A DNA stretch of 64,000 nt from Mesostigma viride (Eukaryota > Streptophyta > Mesostigmatophyceae > Mesostigmatales > Mesostigmataceae), in NCBI GenBank assembly GCA_009746045.1, contig RPFO01001007.1, forward strand, positions 1-64,000, written 5' to 3'. Position 1 is the stretch's first letter. Each line of letters begins with the position of its first letter. Shown here piece after piece: positions 30,332 through 42,200 of this stretch. The notes under the pieces were generated by a model that was not told the origin of the DNA, searched no databases, and saw only the letters and a list, made by a program, of their open reading frames with translations. The translations under genes and the position numbers were made by a program.

Positions 30332-31360
30332 ATGTCCGCGACCCCGTGCGAGGAGCTGGGAGTGTCCCGAACCCGCGAGATCCGCGCCAACGAGGTGCGC
30401 GGCGACGACGAGGAGGCCGCGACCGTCAAGACCCTGACCTTGACCGCGTCCGAGAGCGTGGTGCTTCGTCCGGGCGCGACCCCGCACGCCGCGGACGTGG
30501 ACGGCGACGCGATCGTGCGGGGCGGATTGAGCGTTGGCGCGGCGTCCGTCGCGACCGGGGACGCGGCCGAGGGAGCGTATTGGCACTTCGACGGCGGCCA
30601 ACTCGTGTTCACGCGACGGTTCCCCGCCCCCGTCACGGTGCCGGGGACGGCGGTGCCCGTCTCGTCGCTGGCCAGCGGGGCGGACACGTACCGCTGGGAT
30701 TTCGACGAGTCCGCGGAGAGCGCGACGGGCGCGCCCGCGAAATCGTTCACGATCGACGGCTCCCCCGCTCCCGTAGAGGACGGGGTGCTCAAGATCACGA
30801 ACTCGTCCGGGGTCGTCTACAACATGCCCGCCGGGACCTTCACGTTCGCGGTGAAGGTGATCCCCCGCCGGGACCTGTCGACTCCCACGTCACTATCGCA
30901 CAAGGAGCTGATCGAGTACGGGTACGCGGACGTGAGGGTGCGGAAAACCGACGGCCTGCTCCAATTCTACGACGGCAACTCGCTGTTCTCTACCACCGCG
31001 ACCGTCGGCGATCAGCCTTTCCACTTGGCCATCACCAACCAGGGGTCGAGTTTCAGGGTGTACAAGGACGGCGACCTGGTCGGAAGCTCCGAGGACAGCT
31101 TTATCGCGTTCGGCGCCGCGTGGGTGCGGTTGAATCCGGGGTACTCGGGGTGGAGCTTGTGGTTCGACGACGCCCGTTTCATCCAGGGGTCGGCCGTCGC
31201 CGACAAGAACACGCTGCTGTACGGATGGAAGGAGATGTACGGACCTACCGAGGCGACGTACGGTTTCCGGGTGGCCAACGACGAGAGCCTGGAGTGGGTG
31301 AAACCGCGGGGCGCGATCGCGAACGGGACCGCGCGCGTGTTGGCGCGGTACTCCAACTGA
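30332..31360 (+). CDS. Fibre/lectin-like surface protein, paralogue C
   Basis: 342 aa, intact, third tandem copy, 43 bp after paralogue B. It has the same N-terminal module (CEELGVSRTREIRANEVRGD) and C-terminal lectin-like module ending in VANDESLEWVK. The middle (about residues 150-260) differs most from A and B. Unlike A and B it lacks the upstream ACAAATAAAACC element, so it may be expressed by readthrough or another signal. Role as for paralogue A: inferred virion surface protein. Confidence 0.65.
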   Translation: MSATPCEELGVSRTREIRANEVRGDDEEAATVKTLTLTASESVVLRPGATPHAADVDGDAIVRGGLSVGAASVATGDAAEGAYWHFDGGQLVFTRRFPAPVTVPGTAVPVSSLASGADTYRWDFDESAESATGAPAKSFTIDGSPAPVEDGVLKITNSSGVVYNMPAGTFTFAVKVIPRRDLSTPTSLSHKELIEYGYADVRVRKTDGLLQFYDGNSLFSTTATVGDQPFHLAITNQGSSFRVYKDGDLVGSSEDSFIAFGAAWVRLNPGYSGWSLWFDDARFIQGSAVADKNTLLYGWKEMYGPTEATYGFRVANDESLEWVKPRGAIANGTARVLARYSN

Positions 31361-31557
31361 CGACCGCCGCGGAAATCCTAGCTAGCTACATAGGCCGCGG
31401 GTACTCGTGAGGGATTCGCGTGACAAAAACGCGTGTGTGTCAAACAGAATTGATTATTAACCACGGAATGATAAATCGATCGAATTAGTGCACGGCACCC
31501 ATTTCGGCAAACACTCGCGAACCATCAGCCGGAAGCATGGGCTCGTTCCATTGCACC

Positions 31558-32202
31558 TTAACGGCGTTTGTTTTTCCAAGGGCCCGCTCGGGACGACTGT
31601 TCGTCCGTGGGTCGTTTGAGCCGACCGGGACGACTTCTCTCGTTTTCCTCGATCCTTGCCTTTAACTCTTTGAGACGTCTGTCAATACTGCCATCCAAGT
31701 CATTGACGTCGATCCACTTATTTCTCGACACCCATTCCTCGGCCTCTCGATCCAGTCTCGCCTCTTGCGCAGCCGAAAGCGGTTCAAACACCTGATCTTC
31801 ATCGTAACCGATCTCCATGGACGAGACGGACGAATCGGACAATTCGGACGCGTCGTCGCGGTCCTCCTCCCTATCCTTTCCGATCTCTAACGAACCCGAC
31901 GCGGCCGACAGGGCGTCATTCTCGTCAGACGCGACGTATTTTTCGTCATCGTCGCCCCTCTCCTTCTCCTCTCCCTCCTGCCGGACGCGGTGCCGACGTC
32001 TACCGGCGGACGACCTCGCGCGCGACTGCGGGGCCGCTCGCCGTTTCGACGGACGCGAGGGTGCGGTCTTCTTTGTCTCGCGTCTCTTGCCGTGGAGGGC
32101 GCAGTACGCGCGGCCCTCCTGACTGCGATTGCGACACTTCGTGCCCTTGAGAGTCTTTCCTTTGCACTGCATCCGCGCTATCATATACAGCCTCTTACAC
32201 AT
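31558..32202 (-). CDS. Acidic viral protein with DUF5763-like zinc motif
   Basis: 214 aa. Near the N-terminus CKGKTLKGTKC is followed by the motif YCALHG (about residues 13-38), the Cys-x9-Cys...Tyr-Cys-x2-His pattern of a small zinc domain (DUF5763-like) common in giant viruses. A basic Arg/Lys/Ser stretch follows (about 40-75), then a long acidic Ser/Asp/Glu region, then a helical Lys/Arg-rich C-terminus. Possibly a nucleic-acid or chromatin-associated protein; function unknown. Starts at residues 1, 7 or 11 are all possible. Confidence 0.55.
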   Translation of the reverse strand: MCKRLYMIARMQCKGKTLKGTKCRNRSQEGRAYCALHGKRRETKKTAPSRPSKRRAAPQSRARSSAGRRRHRVRQEGEEKERGDDDEKYVASDENDALSAASGSLEIGKDREEDRDDASELSDSSVSSMEIGYDEDQVFEPLSAAQEARLDREAEEWVSRNKWIDVNDLDGSIDRRLKELKARIEENERSRPGRLKRPTDEQSSRAGPWKNKRR

Positions 32203-32405
32203 TTTTTCCTAGTCCGCGAGTGATCGTGAATGCATGGGATCGATACTCCGGTCACGGACCGTTACGAACAAGTCCATAAAGCCTTTTATTAATAAACCTT
32301 CCGTCTTATTCAAACCCATTGAAGGAATTATCGCGCGCTCGATCATCGATCCGAGTTCAACGCATTCCACGCGGGACTAGAAAATCCATGCAGTCACGAC
32401 GGCGT

Positions 32406-32873
32406 TCACCGCGTCTCCCCCGCGTCCTCGGACGCGCGCGTCGGCGCAATCGCGGACGCCCCTCCGGAGATCGCCATCGGAGACCTCGCCGGGCCGGGCA
32501 CGGACGTGGGACGGATCCGTCGCGACGGCGCTTTTTTCCACGCGCCGGCGTCCCTGTTCATGGCGGCCTCCATCGTCACCCTTTCGGCGACCGGCCCGTC
32601 CCACCACGCGGCGGTTCGGTCGCACATCTCGATCTCCCTCCGGATCGAGAACAGCTCTTGTCGCCTCGCGGACGTCTCCTCGTCCGTCGCGAACAGGTCC
32701 GTGCACTCCAGCCAGAGGCGCCGTTCGTTCAAATCCTTCAGGAGCTTGGCGTTGTCTTTCGCGGCCCGGATCATGTTCGCAGGGGCGCGGCGGGCGTCCG
32801 GGAAGGCCGCGGGCCACGACGGGGTGTACACGGGGCGATTCATGACACCGTCACCGGCGAGACTGGCGGACAT
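32406..32873 (-). CDS. Viral protein of unknown function
   Basis: 155 aa from the ATG at 32873; the frame extends upstream to a GTG at 32993 but that part is low complexity. It has a central charged helix with Trp/Cys (RRLWLECTDLFATDEE) and a Pro/Arg tail. Not recognised. A TATATA at 32995-33000 lies about 120 bp upstream. Confidence 0.45.
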   Translation of the reverse strand: MSASLAGDGVMNRPVYTPSWPAAFPDARRAPANMIRAAKDNAKLLKDLNERRLWLECTDLFATDEETSARRQELFSIRREIEMCDRTAAWWDGPVAERVTMEAAMNRDAGAWKKAPSRRIRPTSVPGPARSPMAISGGASAIAPTRASEDAGETR

Positions 32874-33279
32874 GGCGGACGTCTTTTTTGGCAAGAGGAC
32901 ACTCGGACAAGTCTCGTGTCCGTCACTGGTTCGGGTTTCGTGGAGTTGGGAGGATCGGGATGGCGAGATGGAGTCTCCCTCTCCCTCGGCCACTTATATA
33001 CCCGGAATCCCGCCGTGACGATTCGCGGGAAGGGGCGCGGCGCTCTGTCCACAGATTGGAGGATACTACCGCGCGCGCGTGCACCCCTCCTGATCCACCC
33101 TCATTGACCCCTATTTTTGACCCCCGAAACCCCCTTCCAGACCCCCAAAAAAGACCCCTGTTCCGGTGTTCCGGCCCACCCCCCCTGGGCCGGTATCATT
33201 CGGAAAAAAAAAATTCCCGGGACCGAAATCCTTCGTTTCGGACTTAGCCGATTTCATCATCGCTCCCTTCCTCCCTCTA
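32874..33279. other. Intergenic region with a diverged half-copy of the foldback arm
   Basis: It holds a TATATA box (32995-33000), then GATTGGAGGATACTACCGCG, a C-rich block and, after a poly-A stretch, GGACTTAGCCGATTTC (33241-33257). The same order recurs at 33945-34152 in the left arm of the inverted repeat. So the upstream regions of two adjacent minus-strand genes share a duplicated module of about 200 bp. No gene seen. Confidence 0.55.
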
Positions 33280-33795
33280 TCACTCCATCCACCGGCCCGC
33301 CACGAGCGCCACGATCGTGCGTTGGTCGCAGAAGCGGAAGTACGGCGCGACGAGGCGGCACGGCGGCTTGCGGAGGGACTTCACGCACAGAGGACAGTCC
33401 ATCCCCTCTCCCTTGGCCGCGGCCGCGACGGCGGTGGCGCACGCGCCGCAGACCGCGGCCGCGTGGCCATGCGACGCGCTCTCGGAGTGGGGGACGAAGG
33501 CCACGGAAAGGCGGTCCAGACACATCTCGCAGCGGCACAACGTCCGCAGCGCGTCGGCGCCCTCCCCCGCCTCGCCGGCGGCGCGCTCCACCGCCCTCCG
33601 TACGAACTCGGGGACGGCGAACCACGGGTGGACGGACGGGGCGGACGGCGGACGGTTTTCCTTCCCTCTCGGATACGGCCTCTCGACGCGCGGCGGCGGC
33701 CTCGGCGGACGCACGGACGGGGTCGCGATCCTTTCGGACTCGCGGGACGTCCGGACGTTGGTGATGTCCTCCATCGGGAACATGCAGGGCTCCAT
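33280..33795 (-). CDS. RING-like zinc-finger protein
   Basis: 171 aa. A Pro/Arg-rich N-terminus leads to a RING-type cluster at about residues 85-140: CEMC, then a His-x-His pair (SHGH), VCGAC, and CPLC near the end. This Cys/His spacing suggests an E3 ubiquitin-ligase fold. NCLDVs often encode such proteins to redirect host ubiquitination; the role here is inferred. The start at 33795 has in-frame Met alternatives at residues 5 and 8. The coding frame is intact. Confidence 0.6.
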   Translation of the reverse strand: MEPCMFPMEDITNVRTSRESERIATPSVRPPRPPPRVERPYPRGKENRPPSAPSVHPWFAVPEFVRRAVERAAGEAGEGADALRTLCRCEMCLDRLSVAFVPHSESASHGHAAAVCGACATAVAAAAKGEGMDCPLCVKSLRKPPCRLVAPYFRFCDQRTIVALVAGRWME

Positions 33796-33973
33796 GGGCG
33801 CGGTCCTCTCTATTGTTCGGCACGGGATTCGAGTGGGGGGGCCACACGCGGGGGTTTATGACTCCCAGTCCACGGGAAACGGGTCGACGACGGGCCGACG
33901 CGAAGACGCGTCCCGATCGGATCCGATCGGCGCGACGTGCTATACACGGATTGGAGGGTACTACCGCGATCGA

Positions 33974-34767
33974 GGTGCACCCCCCGGCTCACCCCCGCTC
34001 ACCCCCCCTATTTTGGACCCCAAAGACACCCCAAACCACCCCTAAAAAAGCCCTCTTTTTCAGGTGCAGCCCCCCCCCCTGCACCCCCTGCACCTTTTTC
34101 AAAACCTTTTTTTTTGGCCAGCTTTTCGGATTTCCGGACTTAGCCGATTTCGACCTCCTCCTCTCCCCCTTTTTTCTACCTCCTCTTCTCTTCTCTCCTC
34201 TCCTCCTCTATCCTCCTCTCTCCTCTCCCCTCCCTATATCCAGGGGTATAGGGTTATTTATTTTCCCTAATTTTCAGTTTAGAAAAAGGTGCATAGCAGA
34301 CCCCCCGGAGCAGTGAGCCTATAGAGCGCCCTATTCGCCCTATTCGATTGGACGCCGGTGAATAGGACGATTCCCTATTTGTCCGCCATATCCCTATTCG
34401 CCAAATAGGCTCATACGTGCTCACAGCTCCCCGGGGGGCTGTATTGCACCTTTTTCTAAACTGAAAATTAGGGAAAATAAATAGACCCCCTATACCCCTG
34501 GATATATAGAGAGAAGGAAGGGAGAGGAGCGGAGGGAGAGGGGGAGAGGGAGAGAGAGAGAGAGAGAGGGAAGAGAGAGAGAGAGGAGAGGCCGAAATCG
34601 GCTAAGTCCGGAAATCCGAAAAGCTGGCCAAAAAAAAAGGTTTTGAAAAAGGTGCAGGGGGTGCAGGGGGGGGGGCTGCACCTGAAAAAGAGGGCTTTTT
34701 TAGGGGTGGTTTGGGGTGTCTTTGGGGTCCAAAATAGGGGGGGGGAGCGGAGTGAGCTAGGGGGGTG
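33974..34767. repeat. Long inverted repeat (foldback or viral terminal-repeat junction)
   Basis: Two arms of about 350 bp (33974-34323 and 34413-34767, the last four bases now at 45502-45505) flank a loop of about 90 bp. Shared landmarks in inverse order are GGTGCACCCCCC, TATTTTGGACCCCAAAGACA, GGACTTAGCCGATTTCG, TATCCAGGGGTATAG and CTAATTTTCAGTTTAGAAAA. The outermost bases GGTGCACC are restored on the far side of the gypsy, which inserted into GGTG. The arms end in imperfect CT/GA-rich tracts. No ORF of note. It may be a foldback transposon or the joined ends of a viral genome with inverted terminal repeats. Confidence 0.7.
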
Positions 34768-36046
34768 TGTCGCGTCTGCGTGCCACAATCTCCGGCGCCA
34801 CCATGGCGGCTGGCCACTCAGCTTAATTTGGTAAAACCCAAATGAGCTGAGCTGATGTGCCTGCCTTAACTGCATGCCCTGTGGGGTGGGCGAGGACCTG
34901 TCCCATGATTAAAGAAAGGAGGGCTCTCAGCCGAGGACAAGGAACTGTCCCTCGTGCCTGATGACCACCTTATTGCCTCCCCTGCTATAGAATAATGCTT
35001 TCACAACACACACTTTGCACAGTCTGATGATGAAGCCGCACATGCGGAATTTATTGAGAAAGTTAATACAATTACAACACGTTGATAGTCTCAATATCGA
35101 TGCACTCCATGCTCACGAGCCCGCAGTTAGGCAGCGCTCCATGACATGCTACCGGCCTTGCTCCCAAGGAAAGGGAGAAACACGAAGGCCACTAACGAGA
35201 GACTCGAAGAGACTACACGCTGCGTGAGAGTCCTCTTCGACTATGAACCAAACCATTCGTCATGCCACACGCATGACACACGCCACACTTGTCAGTCCAG
35301 CCAGGAATGCCAAAACTATCTTGCTGCCTGAACCATGCGAATAGAAACCGCATTCCAGTTGCCGTCCTGGCTTTCTACCACACATGCCAACAAAAGCAGG
35401 AAGGCATCCCGACAAATCTAAATTGCTACCCTGTTGCCGATCTCATCTCCTAGAGGCTCCGGCATTTCTGTCCCTGGGAATGTCCGACATTGAGTCACGT
35501 CCAGCAAGGTCGAAGCATAATATCCTTCAGACAATCTGCACGCTCACACCTTGCGTGTGAGTGGCCCAGCAAACATTGCGTCTAATCGTTCCTTTCTAGA
35601 AGAAATCCCTTTTTAGGGCTGCCAGCGATTTCGCATTCATTCCAGCGATCTGGCTCCGCACCGCAAATTGTCCTTTTCCATTTTCTGTCCAGTCCTCATA
35701 ACGTTGACCCGCTATTCTACACCACAAAGACACCTGGCCTGTCAATAGCCTCGGCGCTGTTGAAGTCCAGCAGTCCAGCTTCAGCTCCAGCTGTCCACTA
35801 ACACGCGTATGATCCTCTCGACGCTGCACACTTGTGCTGCCGTCCGCTCAAGTCAGTGCTGCGCGCCCAGCTGTGCCTGGCCCGGCGCGCGTGCACGTAC
35901 ACTTTCGTCCGCTCTTATGCTGCAAGTGCTAGTGTCCCCCCCGGTCACTAGCCTTTGTCGAAAATGCGTAGAAGACAAATTCCTTGCGCACGTCACCGGT
36001 CTTGTGCATAGTGGGCGCCCGGATGACATAGCGCGCGTCCGTGACA
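34768..36046 (-). repeat. Complete A-B terminal unit at the 3' end (coding sense) of the gypsy
   Basis: 143-bp A plus 1136-bp B, with TG...CA ends (TGTCGCG...GTGACA). The A/B seam (CCATGATT|AAAGAAAGG) corresponds to the two edges of the internal region, as if the ends of a linear cDNA had been ligated there. Confidence 0.85.
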
Positions 36047-36048
36047 GC

Positions 36049-36191
36049 TGTCGCGTCTGCGTGCCACAATCTCCGGCGCCACCATGGCGGCTGGCCACTC
36101 AGCTTAATTTGGTAAAACCCAAATGAGCTGAGCTGATGTGCCTGCCTTAACTGCATGCCCTGTGGGGTGGGCGAGGACCTGTCCCATGATT
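36049..36191 (-). repeat. Second block A, beside the polypurine tract
   Basis: A second 143-bp block A, separated from the preceding B by gc only; the junction reads GACAGCTGTC. Immediately to its right are seven C (36192-36198), i.e. on the coding strand AGCGAGGGGGGG just before AATCATGGG, a convincing polypurine tract. Confidence 0.85.
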
Positions 36192-36217
36192 CCCCCCCTC
36201 GCTGGCGACCGGCCCCA

Positions 36218-39200
36218 TCACGAAGACAGCGATCGTACCAAGACAAGGGCAGCGGTGACCGCAGTCAAGCTGCGGGAGGTAAACTGCGCAGCGGTGCACA
36301 CTGGACAAAACCAATCCCCCTCCGGAATGCTGGTGACCACGGGCTGCAAGCACTGCATGTGCCAACCACAGTTACACTGATCACACAATAACATGGACTC
36401 CGCCTGATCGACCCGGTGACAAACCTGACACTGGGCGTCCTTGACTCGGCGAGATGTGTGCGGTTGGAGGTCGTGGACCAAATTGGGCAGTGAGCAGGGA
36501 CTGAGATTGCTGAGGTTGTCTGTCGTACGGCTCCCGTCGGCGCCCTCCAAAATTGCCACTCCCGATGGTTTGATAGCCACAATGCGCAAAATGGTGGGCC
36601 CCGCCTCCACATCCAAAGTGTGCTTCAGCTGAGTGCGCAGGAAAACATACTGCCCTGGCCTAAACCGCAGCTGGCGAGCCATGTATGCGCCCCCCCGGCG
36701 CTGAGCGTAACGCAGGGAGTCCCTGTGCTGAGCAATGAACAAGTTGTTCATCGCGATGGGCATGACCTTCTTAAAAGTCTCTGCCCTGGCCAGCACCTCA
36801 ACCAAAAATTGCTGAGCGTTGTCGAAGGCCATGGGTTCGGGGTGCGCAACCTGTGCCTCCGTAGGCAAAAGAGGATTACGCCCGAACAGAAGGAAATACG
36901 GGGAGAAGGTAGCGAGAGACTCCTGGGGAGACATGCGATAACCCATGGCAATCCATGCCAACTCGCGATCCCACCTGGCCGACTCCGGCACCTGCAGGCT
37001 CCACTTGCGCAGCGCCTGCTTGACGGTCTGCACCAATCTCTCAGCCAAACCATTGGCCTGAGGATGCTCCCGAGAAGTGCGACGGTGATCAATAAGACAT
37101 CCATCCAGCAACTCCTGGAACTCACCCCTGAACTCACCACCCTGGTCCGTGACTACCTCCGCGGGAGCCCCAAACCTGGTGATGATGTCTGCAAAATGCT
37201 TCGCTGTGGTAGCGGCATGCTTGTCAGCAATGGGGATCAACTCAACCCATTTGCTAAAGCTCTCCACGCATACCATGACATAGAGGTTGCCGTCAGGGCT
37301 CTCCTGAAACGGCCCGCACAGATCGACGTGCCAGCGATAAAACAAGCCCTTGATGGGAAGCGACATCAGCTCCTTGGCACCATGATCTGCGCTAAAGTTA
37401 GCCTTGGTTCGAGCACACGGGACACAGCTGGCCACTACCTGGGCCACTGTGTGTCGCATGTTATTCCACCAATAGCTGGTCCGTACGAGGCTGAGCGTGC
37501 GATTGCCACCCAAGTGACCATACCGCTCGTGGTACGCCTGCACTATAGCAACGCGCTTGTCAGGCGGTGGGACGACCACCCTACGCTTGCCCAACAGCTT
37601 GTACAAAACCCCATCTTCCCAACCATAGGTTGCAGCCCTGTGCTGCACCCTGTTCAACTCCGTCGCCTTCTGAGCAGGAGTCCAATCGACTGGAGTAGGA
37701 GTCAAGACAGCACCCTGCACTTGCTCCAAAACTCGACCATCTAGCCAGATATCAGCGGTGTAGCAATCAGCAAGAGAGCTACGCGCTAAGAGAGCCTGCA
37801 CAGCGATCAGCTGCTGCAGAGAAGGATCAATGTCAAAGGACAGAGACCTACCCTCTTCCATAGCGCACACAGCTTTGGATGGCGTGAATGGCGACGGCCG
37901 CACCGGGTCGTCGCTGATGCCGAAGTCCGCCACAGAGTACTCGACACTGCGCCACCACGCCTCCTCCTCATCGTCGGCCGCATACCCAGCAGCGTTCACA
38001 AAGACCACAGAACCCGACGAGCCCTCGGCACCCATGGCCCGGGCTCCAGTGTGGTCAACAGTGGTAGGCATGGCGTATCGGGATAGCACATCGGCGTTGA
38101 CATGGTCCTTGCCGGCCCGATGCACAATGGTCATGTGGTACTCCTGGATAATCATGGCCCATCGGGCGAGCTTACCCGTCAGGTTGGTGTTGGTCATTAG
38201 CCACTGAAGCGGCTGGTGGTCTGTCACCAGAGTAAACACGCGCCCAACTAAATACGGGCGAAAGTGCTTGATGGCCCACACCACAGCCAGTGCCTCCCCC
38301 TCATAGGAAGAATACCGGCTCTCCGCTGGGTTGTTGCTGCGACTAGCATAAGCAATAACGTGCTCGCGCCCATCACCATCCTTTTGCGCCAAGACCGCAC
38401 CCAGTCCTACCTTGGACCAGTCGGTATATAACACAAACGGCAAAGCATAGTCAGGGGCGCGCAGAATCGGGGCCGACGTGAGCTCCTGCTTGATTGTCTC
38501 GATGGCGCGTTGCTGTGCGGGACCCCACGCCCACACGCACCCCTTCTTGAGTAACTCGGTCAAGGGCTTCACCTTGCTGCTGAAGTTCTCAATGTAACCT
38601 CGGTAATAGCCAGCCAAACCCAAATACGCCCGCACCCCTGAGACATCCGTGGGTACGGCGGCCTGCACAATGGATTCGACCTTGGCGGCATCAGGCGTCC
38701 GGCCACCCGGCACAATCTGATGACCAAGGAATGAGAGGGTCCGCTGGGCGAACTTGCACTTCTCAGGGTGCAGCCGCATATTATGCTCCTCGAGAGCCAA
38801 GCGAACCTGCTCCAAGTGCGCCAGGTGCTCCTCAAATGTCGCGCTAAAGACGATTACATCATCAATGTAACAAGCGGCGAAAGGAAGACCTGCAAGCACT
38901 TTGTCCATAGCTCGTTGGAAAACAGCACTAGCGTTGCGGTGCCCAAAGGGCATGCGCACCCACTCATACAAATTGCCGCCCCCCCAGAATGCAAGCTTCC
39001 GCTGATCCTCCGGCGCAACTGCGATCTGATGAAAGCCGCTACGCAGGTCCAGCGAGGACACAAACTTCACATGAGGAGATATCTTATCCAGGACATCATC
39101 CACACGTGGCATGGGGTAACGGTCCACGGGTGTGTGTGCATTCAGCAACCGCAGATCGGTGGCCATGCGCATACCCGTCCATGCCCCGGTGATAGCGTCC

Positions 39201-42200
39201 TTCTTGGGCGCAACGACAACGGCAGCGGCATAGCTGGAGGAAGATTGCCTGATGATACCGGCATCCTCTAACTCCTTGCATTGCTCGGCTACAAAATCCA
39301 ACTCGGCCTGACTCAGGCGATGCTGGCGTCGGAACAAAGGGGTGTCAGTGTCCAATGGAACACGCATGGTCCCACCATTGAAACACCCCAGTTCATCACT
39401 TGTGAAAGCGAAGGCCCCCCTTGCAGTGCCTAGCCACTTTAGCATGGCTGAGCGCTGCGCATCAGAAAGGTGTTCGCCAATAGCCCAGGGGTGCGTATCC
39501 GCGGGATCACCCACAGCTACCGCATGTGCCTCAAGATGCGGCGCCCTAGCCGCATCGTCGTGGAACAAGGAAAAGGCTGCCACGCCTGGTGTGACACCCA
39601 CCGCCGGAGCCTCGCGTGCCGCACGGTGTATTACCCGATGCAGCGTGGGCTCGCCGGCCAGCACGGTGCTGGTCAGCAGGGCGGTCATGAGAATGATAGT
39701 CCACACCTGTCGCAGACGCCACCCCCATGCTGATGAAGTCCCCGTCGCTGCAGGGCGCTTCAGTTTGGCTGCGCGCGCCTCAACCTGCTGAGGCGGATTG
39801 GCTGGGGACGCCCCCCCAGACTGGCGCACGGCAACCGATGCAAGCAGCACATACCCGACCTGCAACACCGACATAGCCTGGCCTATCAAAGACCAGCGCT
39901 CACTCTCGAGCACGCCCGGCAGCGCCGAGGCCCCGACATGAAAACCCATGCTGGCCTCACGAAATTCTGCGGGTGGCTGCACCAACAGACCGGTGGTAGT
40001 GTCCCAAACGAGACCCTTACCCCGATCACGGTATGCTGTCGACCCTTGGTAACTGACCAGGGTCGGCAGTGCACACATGGGGCTCCCGACCCGGTTGACG
40101 CGTGCATACGGTGGGCGATCCTCGCTATCCACCTTCTGCGTGACTAGGTGGGAAGGCAATGCTACCTCCGCAGACACACTCGGATGCTGCCTTGCTACGG
40201 CCCCCAAGACCGCCTGCACATCGGTCGCACACGCCACGTTGGTCCAATAGGCACGCAAACGATGCGTGAGCCCACCCAGCCCTGCGTTGTCACACACGAT
40301 GGGCTCCCCCAGGAGTGCCACGATTGTAGCCCAGTCCTCCCGCACCGCCTGATGTGGGCTGTCACCCGCCACAACGTTCTCAAACAGATACGCAGGCGGA
40401 TGGGGCTGACGCGACTGCAACAGTCCCACCACACGCAACAGTTCCCAGAACAGCGCGCTACGCGGATCGGCTAGCCCCCGCCCTTGCCCTGCCTGGCTCA
40501 GGCCCTGGCACTCCCAACCCGCAATTACCAAGTCGATGGCATGATGCCTGCGCAACAACTGCTGCACCTGCACCTCACCGATGGCTCGGATATCTTGAGG
40601 ACATTCCCCAAACGGGTCACGCCATGCTGATGGCGGAAACTGCGCGGGATACTCTCGCGACAACACGCCACAGTGACTGAAGTACACCTGACGCGCCTTG
40701 TGCGATGGCTCTACCGCGATGAGTTTACGGCACACGCCGCCTGCGGCCAAAAAGCCTGCAATGCCCCCTCCGATCCCCGCAAACAGTTCCAACACTACCG
40801 CACCCTTGGCAAAATCAGGGGCCTGCGGTAAGATTGCAGCAGAAAAATTACCTTGGGCCTCCGAGACACCCGGTTGCAGCAAAGTGAGGCCATGGCTGGC
40901 CATCTGAGGAATGGTGATGACGGCTTCAGTTACCCGCTTGCGCATAGCCAGCTGCCGCGTGGACGTCACAGCATCCAGCGACCACTGCGTGCGCATCTTG
41001 GCAATGCTCGCCGTTGGCTGGGGCAGCACCGTCCGATGCTTGTCCCACGCCGATGAGCCCGCCGCCCGTACCTCCACCATGCTGACCTCCACCACGCCCG
41101 CAGCCGCGGAAGGGTTGAGGCGTGCAGCCCCGGCTGAAGAACTGAAGCATGAGACCGGCACGCTGGCCCGCTTCAGGCCAGCCCCATCCCAATCAGGGAT
41201 GTAAGATGCCTCCTCCGCCCTATAGTCCACCTGAACCATGGCGCGAGCAAGGACATCCACCCCGAGTAGTGCGGAATATCCACACTTGTTGACCACCAGC
41301 GCATACGCGGACACGGTGGTCATGCTAGAGGCGCGCAACGGATTGAAAATCACGTTGACTTTAACCGCCGTCATAGCGTACGGCTTACTAGCCGGACCCT
41401 GCCAACCTGACACAGACACGGGGCTTTCCACTAAGCCACCGTTCTCGTAGGTCAGGTTCAGCATGGTGGCCAAGTCCGTGCTGATGACTAGCGGCTGAGC
41501 ACCGCTATCAAGCTTGACTGCGCCAACCAACGGACATGTCACCATGTCGCTCCATACATCTCCACAGGCTCCAACTGCTTGGAACGCCATGGACGGCTCA
41601 CCATTGGGGTATGGAACCACCGTGGGAACCTGGGGGACTGCACTAGTGCGCTGCTGGCTACTTGTGCTGACCACTCCCGCTTGCACCACGGGCACTGCGG
41701 CTTCTACCGGCTGGCGCCCGTAGGTGACGGACTCAGAATTGCGCAAGGTGCGCACATCATGCCCATCTGCGAACAACTGGATCTCGGACACAACCGACCC
41801 CAGCCACTCAACCCCCTTCTGCCCGAAGGTGTCGACCACCTGCCGTGCTGAAAACATGGGTACGTCCACAATGAACGGCATTGGGTACACAGGCGCCAAT
41901 CGCCTACGCTGCTCCAGCCCAGCAGGGTTCGCATGCTCAAAAGCAGATTGCACCCCAGCCAGCGGCATGGAAAAGGACGCGGGCAACTGCCCGGCAGGCA
42001 ACATGGGTGCCTGCTGAAAAGAAAGCGGGCTGCGTGCCTGCTTGCCTTTGGTAGCCTCCGCAGCGTTGATCTCGACGTCACCCGGCATGGGCGCCCAGAA
42101 TGGGTCCTCCCGGTACACCGTCTCGAATTGGTTGGGGGGCGCCGTCGCCTCCTCACCATGCTTGATGGCAGCCACCTGGGCTTCCATCGAGTCGGTCTTG

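Noticed and set aside
29731-30798. 355-aa minus-strand ORF opposite fibre genes B and C
   Set aside because: Shadow of the two paralogues on the other strand.
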